From Vulcanimicrobiota bacterium (GTDB lineage: Bacteria > Vulcanimicrobiota > Vulcanimicrobiia > Vulcanimicrobiales > Vulcanimicrobiaceae), in NCBI GenBank assembly GCA_019247395.1, contig JAFAOZ010000270.1:1-6101 (forward strand): a stretch of DNA of 6,101 bases, read 5' to 3'. The number at the start of each line of letters is the position of its first letter. The first letter of the stretch is position 1. The position numbers and the translations under genes were made by a program. Below, piece after piece: positions 1-5,309 of the stretch. The notes below the pieces were generated by a model, which did not search any database, was not told the DNA's origin, and saw only the letters and a list, made by a program, of their open reading frames with translations.

Positions 1-35
1 CGGTGCTCTCGGTCGAAGTTCAGACACTGCCATGA
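1..35 (+). CDS. 3' end of an upstream gene (partial)
   Basis: Reading in the frame that starts at base 3 gives ten codons, V-L-S-V-E-V-Q-T-L-P, and then TGA at 33-35. That stop overlaps the ATG of the MoaD-like gene as ATGA, the usual arrangement of co-translated genes. The downstream gene has no clear Shine-Dalgarno sequence, which fits translational coupling to a gene ending here. From memory, relatives of this MoaD-like gene often follow a BNR/WD40-like repeat protein annotated as exo-alpha-sialidase or glycosyl hydrolase. A hydrophobic tail like this would suit such a protein, but ten residues cannot identify it. The frame is inferred from the overlap only. Confidence 0.45.
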   Translation, partial: VLSVEVQTLP

Positions 36-328
36 TCCGAGTCGTGCTTCCGGCGCATCCGCGAGCGCTCGCGCGTGTCGAGGGCGAGGTCGAACTCGAT
101 CTCAACGGAGCCGCGACGCAGCGCGAGCTGCTCGATGCATTAGAGGATCGCTTTCCGGCGCTTCGGGGCACGATGCGCGATCACGTCACGCAGAAGCGCC
201 GGGCGTACGTACGATTTTTCGCCTGCGAGTGCGATCTCTCTCACGAGCGTCCCGACGCGCCGTTGCCGGATGCCGTCGTTGCGGGCGCCGAGCCGTTTCT
301 CGTCGTCGGCGCGATGGCCGGCGGCTAG
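32..328 (+). CDS. MoaD/ThiS-family ubiquitin-fold protein with C-terminal Gly-Gly
   Basis: A 98-residue protein with the length and layout of the MoaD/ThiS beta-grasp family. It has an N-terminal strand (MIRVVLPAHPRAL), a stretch resembling the helix region (TQRELLDALEDRFPALRGTM), a conserved-looking RFFACECDLSHE segment, and the tail PFLVVGAMAGG. Family members use the terminal Gly-Gly as a thiocarboxylate or adenylate sulfur carrier in molybdopterin, thiamine or related sulfur transfer, or as a protein modifier. This subtype (DHVT...RRR..VRFFAC..DLSHE) is a stand-alone one usually annotated only as MoaD/ThiS family. No moaE, thiG, moeB or E1-like partner lies in the window, so the acceptor pathway is unknown. 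The ATG at 32 overlaps the upstream stop and lacks a good ribosome binding site. Its TAG stop lies within the CTAG shared with the convergent gene. Confidence 0.87.
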   Translation: MIRVVLPAHPRALARVEGEVELDLNGAATQRELLDALEDRFPALRGTMRDHVTQKRRAYVRFFACECDLSHERPDAPLPDAVVAGAEPFLVVGAMAGG

Positions 329-1338
329 TCGATCAGTTCAACGTTGAGCAGGTTCAGGCCGTCGCGGATCTCGTGCGCGAGCGCAATGGGGTCGCCCGTC
401 TTGAACTGGTGCGAAAAGAAGAGTTGCGGATCTTCGTCGGTCTCCTGATTATATAAGCAGCCGATATCCCAATCGCGGCTTCGCATCCGGCCGACGAGGC
501 GCTGAATCTCGCTCGGAATCATCCCAAAATCCGGAACCGCCGCCGCCTGTCCTCCCGGCAGGGGCTCAAATACGATCGGGAGGCTCACGTTGAGATACGG
601 ATTGATATGGACGCCACCGAGCATGATGCGCTCCGCCCGAGGCACTTGAAAGCTGACTACTCCATTGGCGCCGACGCTGGGCTTCGCACCGATGATCTTG
701 CCGAGCTCGGCTGCCGGCAGCGGCGTGTGCGGATGTTTTGGCGGCGCCTGCGGCAGAGGAGTCGATGTAGCGTTGAGGGCCGCCTTACATCCGCGAGCGA
801 TGGCGAGAGCATCGCCAACGGCACGAAAATGAATGAAGAACACGATCGGTTCGAAGTCATAGAAGTGTTGATGCTCGGCTTGAAAGACGATGTCGTGCCG
901 AAGAAGTTGATCGATGAAGGGATCGACTTCGTCCCGTTTGAGGCAAAGGTCGGAATTCATCGCGACCTTTGATCCGCCCAGCCATTGAAAGTTCAGATCG
1001 CCATTGATTTCAAAGGACGGAAGAATCGGCGTGCCGCGAAGCGTCACGCCGCGAATGTCGTTACGATCGATTTGAATTTGGAGGAGGCCGTAACTAATGG
1101 CGCCTTTCGCCTCGACGACTTGTTCAATCGCACTCGCGATATGCGATGGAAAGGTTTTAAAATCCGGGGCGCCTTGTCCGGCAGAGGTTTGCGCAACGTT
1201 GGGTCCAACGAGCGTAGTGCCCGGCATCGTGCAACCGGCGATTGCTGCCCCTGCAAATCCGCCGGCGGCGGAGGCTCCAAGCGCGATGAGTCGGCGCCGC
1301 GAAATTCGCGGCGTGGCATTGCAGTCAGTGTGCGCCAT
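325..1338 (-). CDS. Tat-exported lipoprotein with two DUF1259 (LppY/LpqO) domains
   Basis: A 337-residue protein. The N-terminus carries a twin-arginine motif (S13-R14-R15-R16-L17), an Ala/Gly-rich hydrophobic segment and a lipobox I33-A34-G35-C36, so it is probably exported by Tat and lipid-anchored at Cys36. The mature part looks like two copies of the DUF1259 fold. Copy 1 is about residues 65-190, with DEVDPFIDQLLRHDI, EHQH at 155-158 and FFIHF around H170, then ALAIARGCKAAL. Copy 2 is about 209-333, with VPRAERI, SEIQRLVGRMRSRDWDI, YNQE at 296-299, LFFSHQF around H310 and IALAHEIRDGLNLL. Family members usually show a His-Asn-His motif where EHQH stands; copy 2 has lost it. No biochemical function of the family is known to me. 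The start at 1338 is preferred over an upstream in-frame one at 1437 because it follows GGAGG by 5 nt and places the signal peptide at the N-terminus. Confidence 0.87.
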   Translation of the reverse strand: MAHTDCNATPRISRRRLIALGASAAGGFAGAAIAGCTMPGTTLVGPNVAQTSAGQGAPDFKTFPSHIASAIEQVVEAKGAISYGLLQIQIDRNDIRGVTLRGTPILPSFEINGDLNFQWLGGSKVAMNSDLCLKRDEVDPFIDQLLRHDIVFQAEHQHFYDFEPIVFFIHFRAVGDALAIARGCKAALNATSTPLPQAPPKHPHTPLPAAELGKIIGAKPSVGANGVVSFQVPRAERIMLGGVHINPYLNVSLPIVFEPLPGGQAAAVPDFGMIPSEIQRLVGRMRSRDWDIGCLYNQETDEDPQLFFSHQFKTGDPIALAHEIRDGLNLLNVELID

Positions 1339-1479
1339 AGGTGCCTCCAGGATTCGTAGCAGTGGTGACGATGATTTACCCGGGCCGTACCTAGCGGGAA
1401 ACCGGTTAGTATGAACAATTTTTAAGCGAGGCAGCACCCTAAGGAATGGAGGGCGCTAAAGCGAGCCGAAGCCTGCGCG
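1339..1479. promoter_or_regulatory. Divergent intergenic region, presumed promoters
   Basis: This 141-bp region separates the start codons of two divergent genes for exported proteins, so promoters for both should lie here. It contains an AT-rich patch at about 1406-1427 (TTAGTATGAACAATTTTTAA) and a perfect 8-bp palindrome AACCGGTT at 1400-1407 beside it, a possible operator. I could not fit a convincing pair of -35 and -10 boxes on either strand. The purine-rich GGAATGGAGGG at 1442-1452 is too far from the peptidase ATG at 1480 to be its ribosome binding site. The promoter role is inferred from gene orientation, not from clear motifs. Confidence 0.5.
1344..1348 (-). promoter_or_regulatory. 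Ribosome binding site of the DUF1259 gene
   Basis: On the minus strand the sequence reads GGAGG, then CACCT, then ATG. This is a near-ideal Shine-Dalgarno core 5 nt before the start codon at 1338. It decides against the longer 370-codon version of the ORF beginning at 1437, whose extra 33 residues would bury the signal peptide. Confidence 0.8.
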
Positions 1480-3462
1480 ATGAAAATCTGGCGCGCGGCA
1501 TTGGAGGCCTTGGCCGTTTCGGTGATGTGCGCAACGGCGGCCATTGCGCAAACGCCGCCTTCGATGCGCACGATTTTGACGAACACATTTGCCATCCGCG
1601 ATTTGAGCGACGTGAACCTGTCATCCGACGGAACGAAGCTAGCCTGGGCCGAAGGCTTTCGCGATCCTCGGGACCTGTTGCGTTCACCGCATTATAGCGC
1701 GATCTTCGTGCAAGGCATTGCGCGCGGCGCGCGCATCCACGTGAGCGCGGGTAATCCTCAGCGCTACTACAACGAACAGAATCCGGTCTGGTCCCCGGAT
1801 GGGCGGCGGCTGGCCTTTTTATCTGATGCGCGATCGCATCGGCAGTCGCAGCTTTTCACGTGGGATGAAACGAGCCGCGCCGTGCGGCAGATCGGCGGCC
1901 TCCATGGCGACGTTCAAACCGTGCGGTGGTCGCCGAACGGCACTGCGATCGCGGTGCTGTATATTCCGGGGGCCGTTCGCGACGCCGGTGCGCTTGCGCC
2001 AGGGTCGCGCGACGTCGGCGTAATCGGCTCGAAAGTCGAAGAGCAGCGGCTGGCCGTCGTCGATCTTTCGAGCGGCGCAATCCGCTTCATAACGCCGGCC
2101 GACACGTACGTCTATCAATACGACTGGTCTCCCGACGGGCGCTCCGTCGCCGTCACGTACGCCACCGGAAACGGCGATAATAACTGGTGGATTGCGCGTC
2201 TGGCGAGGGTCGACGTCGCAACCGGCGCGATGCGCGATTTGCTCAAACCGTCCTTTCAAATCGCCGATCCCCGCTGGTCGCCTGACGGGACTCGCATCGC
2301 GGTGATCGGCGGAATCATGAGCGACTTCATCTCGACCGGTGGTGACGTCTACCTCGTTGACGCAAGTACGGGCGATTCGCGCAACCTCACCGATGGCGCG
2401 CCTATCTCGGCGCAATCGCTGCAATGGAATGACGGCTCGAGCCTCGACCTCGTCGCGCACCGCTCCGGTTCCATGTCGCTGATGCGCCTCAATATTGCAA
2501 ATGCGGGCACCGTCTCGCTTACGCGGCTCACCGATCGCGAAGAATCGCTGTGGAGCTGGTCGACCGCGCGCGCGGGCGCCGTCGTGGCACTGGTTCGCGC
2601 CTCATTCACCGAACCGCCGGAGATTTGGGCGGGCCCTCCGGCCGCGCCACGCCAAATTACCGCGAGCAACGCCCATGCCAAACTCCTCAACGGCAAAGCG
2701 GTTTCGATCGAATGGCCGAGCGATCGTTTTACTGCTCAGGGTTGGCTAATTTATCCGCTCCACTACGATCCCCACGCGACGTATCCGATGGTTACGATCG
2801 TGCATGGCGGACCGTCGGCCGAGTCGGTGCCGTCGTTCGGAAGTCGCAACACCAGCGCGCTCTCATCGCAAGGCTACTTCGTCTTCATGCCCAATCCGCG
2901 CGGAAGTTACGGACGCGGCGAAGCGTTCACGCGAGCAAATATTAAAGATTTCGGGTATGGCGACTGGCGGGACATTATGGCAGGCGTTGATGCGGCTATA
3001 CGTGCCGCGCCGATCGATCCCAACCGGTTGGGGCTCATGGGATGGAGCTACGGCGGTTACATGGCAATGTGGGCCGAAACGCAGACGGCGCGTTTTAAAG
3101 CAATCCTCGCGGGTGCCGGCGTGGTCAATTGGCAATCGTACTACGGCCTCAATAAAATCGACGAGTGGATGATTCCGTTCTTCGGAGCCTCCGTTTATCA
3201 GGATCCCGCGGTCTATGCACGCAGCTCGCCGATCACGTTCATCAACCAATCCAAGACGCCCGTCCTCATTCTCCAGGGCGAACGCGACGAAGAAGTTCCC
3301 GCACCGCAATCCTTTGAGTTCTGGCACGCGATGGAGACGCTCGGCGTTCCGGCCAAGCTGATCGTCTACGCGGACGAAGGCCATGGAATTCGGAAGACCG
3401 CGGACCAGATCGATCTCTTGACGCAGACTATGGCGTGGCTCAACCGTTATCTCGCGCAATAA
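1480..3462 (+). CDS. Secreted S9-family (prolyl oligopeptidase / acylaminoacyl-peptidase type) serine peptidase
   Basis: A 660-residue protein, the usual length for the family, predicted to hydrolyse short peptides. The first 23 residues look like a Sec signal peptide, with probable cleavage after A21-I22-A23, although a Glu at position 9 in the hydrophobic part is unusual. The middle is a beta-propeller with PD40-type repeats: VWSPDG at 103, RWSPNG at 149, DWSPDG at 215 and RWSPDG at 265. The C-terminal alpha/beta-hydrolase (about 420-660) has HGGP at 442-445, NPRGS at 472-476, the nucleophile motif G-W-S523-Y-G-G, the acid D603 in GERDEEVP and the base H635 in DEGHG, so the triad is complete. 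No obvious ribosome binding site precedes ATG 1480; the start is chosen because it exposes the signal peptide. Whether it is a dipeptidyl, acylaminoacyl or oligopeptidase cannot be told from sequence alone. It is the first gene of the rightward group. Confidence 0.95.
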   Translation: MKIWRAALEALAVSVMCATAAIAQTPPSMRTILTNTFAIRDLSDVNLSSDGTKLAWAEGFRDPRDLLRSPHYSAIFVQGIARGARIHVSAGNPQRYYNEQNPVWSPDGRRLAFLSDARSHRQSQLFTWDETSRAVRQIGGLHGDVQTVRWSPNGTAIAVLYIPGAVRDAGALAPGSRDVGVIGSKVEEQRLAVVDLSSGAIRFITPADTYVYQYDWSPDGRSVAVTYATGNGDNNWWIARLARVDVATGAMRDLLKPSFQIADPRWSPDGTRIAVIGGIMSDFISTGGDVYLVDASTGDSRNLTDGAPISAQSLQWNDGSSLDLVAHRSGSMSLMRLNIANAGTVSLTRLTDREESLWSWSTARAGAVVALVRASFTEPPEIWAGPPAAPRQITASNAHAKLLNGKAVSIEWPSDRFTAQGWLIYPLHYDPHATYPMVTIVHGGPSAESVPSFGSRNTSALSSQGYFVFMPNPRGSYGRGEAFTRANIKDFGYGDWRDIMAGVDAAIRAAPIDPNRLGLMGWSYGGYMAMWAETQTARFKAILAGAGVVNWQSYYGLNKIDEWMIPFFGASVYQDPAVYARSSPITFINQSKTPVLILQGERDEEVPAPQSFEFWHAMETLGVPAKLIVYADEGHGIRKTADQIDLLTQTMAWLNRYLAQ

Positions 3463-3502
3463 TCAGATAGTTTTCGGTGCGTTGCCGTGCTAGCGTAAAG
3501 CG

Positions 3503-4174
3503 GTGCTCGAAAATCGGCAGCTCCTCGACTCCGGCTTCACGCTCATTCGCGGCGCGATCGATCCGGCCGAGTCCGCCTCGTTGCGGGCGCTGTACGCGGA
3601 CGATCGGCTCTTTCGGAGCCGCATCGTGATGGAACGGCACTCGTTTGGCCGCGGCGAGTATAAATATTTCGCGCACCCGCTGCCGCCGCGGCTGCAGCGC
3701 CTTCGTGAAGAGTTGTACGCCGAACTGGTCCCCGTCGCCAATGAGTGGATGCGCCGGCTCGGCCGTTCGGTAACGTTTCCCTCCGCGCATCAAGACTTTT
3801 TGCATGAATGTCTGGAGGGCGAACAAAACCGGGCGACGGTGCTTCTGCTACGCTACGGCGCGGGGGACTACAATCGGCTGCATCAGGATCTCTACGGACC
3901 CGTCGCGTTTCCGCTCCAAGCGACGATCTACCTCAGCCGGCCCGGCGACGAGTTTGGCGGCGGCGAGGTCGTTTTAGCCGAGCAAAAACCGCGATCGCAG
4001 ACGCGCGCGCACGTCCTGACGCCCCAGCAAGGCGATCTGCTCGTGCTTCCGACGAACACCGTTCCTATCGCCGGCAATCACGGATATTATCGTGCTGCGT
4101 TTCGTCACGGCGTCTCGACCGTGGAGTGGGGCGAACGGTTCACGCTCGGCATCGTCCTGCACGACGCGCGATGA
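3503..4174 (+). CDS. 2-oxoglutarate/Fe(II)-dependent oxygenase, PF09859 (Oxygenase-NA) type
   Basis: A 223-residue cytoplasmic protein with no signal peptide or membrane segment. The double-stranded beta-helix shows the iron ligands H127-Q-D129 in LHQDLYG and the distal H202 in FRHGVS, with R212 in RFTLGIVLHDA placed to bind 2-oxoglutarate. Surrounding blocks (FGRGEYKYFAHPLPP, LLLRYGAGDYN, FGGGEVVLAEQKPRSQ, QGDLLVLPTN) match the family I know as PF09859. I recall that family's name implying action on damaged DNA, but I know of no firm substrate. The start is GTG at 3503; an in-frame TAG at 3491 excludes anything longer, and the N-terminus LLDSGFTLIRGAID is what relatives have. The ribosome binding site is weak. 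The gene follows the peptidase by 40 bp and overlaps the next gene by ATGA. Confidence 0.9.
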   Translation: MLENRQLLDSGFTLIRGAIDPAESASLRALYADDRLFRSRIVMERHSFGRGEYKYFAHPLPPRLQRLREELYAELVPVANEWMRRLGRSVTFPSAHQDFLHECLEGEQNRATVLLLRYGAGDYNRLHQDLYGPVAFPLQATIYLSRPGDEFGGGEVVLAEQKPRSQTRAHVLTPQQGDLLVLPTNTVPIAGNHGYYRAAFRHGVSTVEWGERFTLGIVLHDAR

Positions 4175-5184
4175 ACGTCCTCGTTTTAGGAGGCACGCGA
4201 TTCCTGGGACGGCACATCGTCGAAGCTCTCGCAAGCAACGGAGACCGCGTCGTCTGCTTTCATCGCGGCGAGACGCGCAGTCCGCTTCCCGCCGGCGTTG
4301 AGGAGCGCTATGGCGATCGCAATGTCGACCTCAGTATCGTTGCGGCGGAGCGCTGGGATGCAATCGTGGATACGTCGTGCCAGCGTCCCGAGCAGATGGA
4401 GCGATCGCTCGGACTGCGAACGGATCGCTACGTCTTCATTTCGACGGTCAACGTTTATGCCGACTTGAGTCGTCGCGGCATTACCGAAAGCGCGCCGACG
4501 GTTGAGGCGTTCGATCCCGCGGATGAAGCTGCAAGCTATGGCGGCAACAAAGCCGCCTGCGAACGATTATTGCTGCGGCGATACCCGCGGGAGGGTCTCG
4601 TCTTGCGGCCCGGCCTCATCGTGGGCAAGTGGGATCCTACGGGACGTTTTACGTACTGGTGCAGCCGCCTCGCCCGCGGCGGCCGCGTTTTGGCGCCCGG
4701 CGATCCGAGCCGGCCGATTCAGTTCATCGATGCGGCCGATATCGCCGATTTTGTGACGCGAGCGTTTGCGAATGAAACGACGGGGACGTTTACCATCGTC
4801 GGTCCGGCGGCGCCGATGACGATGGGGCAGCTGCTCGAGGTCTGTGCATCGGTCGCTGCGGCGCGAGTTGCGCCCGCCGCCGAAATATTTTGGGCAGACG
4901 ATACCTTTCTGCTTGAGCGCAACGTCGCGCAGTGGACCGAGCTGCCTCTTTGGCTCGCCGAACCGCAATACGCAGGCATTCTCGAATTGAATAATGCGAA
5001 GGCGCTCGCGGCGGGTTTGCACACACGCCCTGCCGCGCAGACAATCGCCGCGGTACTCGATTGGATCGAAAACGATCCCGGCGCCGTACAGGCGGGAATG
5101 ACGGCAGAACGCGAAGCCGGGTTGCTCGACGAGTTGACGCACCGTCGCGATGGGTACGAGGTGGGCCAGGAGGATGTGACGTGA
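4171..5184 (+). CDS. NAD(P)-binding SDR protein, NAD-dependent epimerase/dehydratase-like
   Basis: A 337-residue atypical extended short-chain dehydrogenase/reductase. The N-terminal Rossmann motif is LGGTRFLG (G7, G8, G13), followed by the cofactor-strand segment VVCFHRGET. The catalytic set appears intact: S91/T92 in FISTVNVYAD, and Y123-G-G-N-K127. Later blocks LRPGLIVGKWDPTGRFTYW, PIQFIDAADIADFV, GTFTIVGPAAPMTMGQLL and WTELPLWL match a bacterial subgroup related to plant CSP41-like proteins and usually annotated only as epimerase or isoflavone-reductase-like. The substrate is unknown. The ATG at 4171 overlaps the oxygenase stop as ATGA and has no ribosome binding site of its own, so translation is probably coupled. 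An in-frame extension back to 3808 would run across the oxygenase gene in another frame and is rejected. The C-terminus continues about 15 residues past the usual AEREAGLLDEL end, through sequence that also holds the next gene's ribosome binding site. Confidence 0.92.
   Translation: MNVLVLGGTRFLGRHIVEALASNGDRVVCFHRGETRSPLPAGVEERYGDRNVDLSIVAAERWDAIVDTSCQRPEQMERSLGLRTDRYVFISTVNVYADLSRRGITESAPTVEAFDPADEAASYGGNKAACERLLLRRYPREGLVLRPGLIVGKWDPTGRFTYWCSRLARGGRVLAPGDPSRPIQFIDAADIADFVTRAFANETTGTFTIVGPAAPMTMGQLLEVCASVAAARVAPAAEIFWADDTFLLERNVAQWTELPLWLAEPQYAGILELNNAKALAAGLHTRPAAQTIAAVLDWIENDPGAVQAGMTAEREAGLLDELTHRRDGYEVGQEDVT
5168..5173 (+). promoter_or_regulatory. Strong ribosome binding site before the small ORF
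   Basis: A perfect AGGAGG lies 7 nt before the GTG at 5181, inside the last codons of the SDR gene. It is the best Shine-Dalgarno sequence in the rightward gene group. It has no other start codon to serve: the ATG at 5174 is followed at once by TGA. This is the main evidence that the 39-codon ORF is translated. Confidence 0.7.
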
Positions 5185-5300
5185 CGAGTACATATCCCGA
5201 CGAGCCGGGGATCGATCCCGATAAGACCGAGGAGAGTCCGCTTCCCGACCGCGACGCCGACGACGATCGGCATGGAATAGAGAGCGCTACGGAGGGCTAA
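5181..5300 (+). CDS. Small acidic protein, 39 residues, function unknown
   Basis: It starts with GTG at 5181, overlapping the SDR stop as GTGA, and ends with TAA at 5298-5300. It begins MTSTYPDEPGIDPDK and includes a DRDADDDR stretch. It has 13 Asp/Glu against 3 Lys/Arg, several Pro and Gly, no Cys and almost no hydrophobic residues, so it should be soluble and disordered. AGGAGG with 7-nt spacing and the 4-nt overlap argue for real translation in the same operon as the oxygenase and SDR protein. I do not recognise a family. Possible roles are a disordered regulator or partner of the upstream enzymes, or a cation-binding peptide, but nothing in the sequence decides. Its stop codon lies in the loop of the hairpin at 5284-5309. 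Confidence 0.6.
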   Translation: MTSTYPDEPGIDPDKTEESPLPDRDADDDRHGIESATEG

Positions 5301-5309
5301 CCGTAGCGC
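5284..5309. terminator. Perfect 9-bp inverted repeat, candidate bidirectional terminator
   Basis: GCGCTACGG (5284-5292) and its exact reverse complement CCGTAGCGC (5301-5309) flank an 8-nt loop (5293-5300). The GC-rich hairpin sits exactly where two genes converge. The loop contains the TAA stop of the small ORF, and the left arm contains the TAG stop (5287-5289) of the minus-strand gene. No T-run follows on the plus strand. On the minus strand the following bases read TCTCTATTCC, which is only mildly T-rich. It is therefore a good hairpin but not a classical intrinsic terminator; a role in mRNA 3'-end protection is an alternative. Confidence 0.6.

Noticed and set aside
607..1359. Plus-strand ORFs opposite the DUF1259 gene
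   Set aside because: The minus frame carries a signal peptide, lipobox and two domain copies; the plus ORFs show no motif or ribosome binding site.
1339..1437. N-terminal extension of the DUF1259 gene to a start at 1437
   Set aside because: The internal ATG at 1338 has GGAGG 5 nt upstream and is followed directly by a Tat lipoprotein signal, which must be N-terminal. The extra 33 residues look like untranslated leader.
1446..1697. 83-codon ORF starting before the S9 peptidase gene
   Set aside because: It runs in another frame through the peptidase start, with unstructured Arg-rich sequence; the peptidase frame with its signal peptide is clearly the coding one.
1819..2460. 213-codon antisense ORF inside the S9 peptidase gene (also 2863-3459, -)
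   Set aside because: Arg- and Asp-rich, no recognisable motif, and lies entirely opposite well-conserved peptidase sequence; typical of long shadow ORFs in GC-rich DNA.
3463..3502. Possible terminator or promoter between peptidase and oxygenase genes
   Set aside because: The 40-bp gap has no stable inverted repeat and no convincing -35/-10 pair, only a short imperfect direct repeat around CGGTGC.
3808..4170. In-frame extension of the SDR gene upstream of 4171
   Set aside because: It overlaps the oxygenase gene in another frame, is Arg/Ser-rich like a shadow frame, and the Rossmann motif should begin at the N-terminus, as it does from 4171.
4567..5193. 208-codon antisense ORF opposite the SDR gene (also 4719-5273, -)
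   Set aside because: Low-complexity Arg/Ala/Ser composition and no family resemblance, while the plus-strand frame is clearly an SDR protein.
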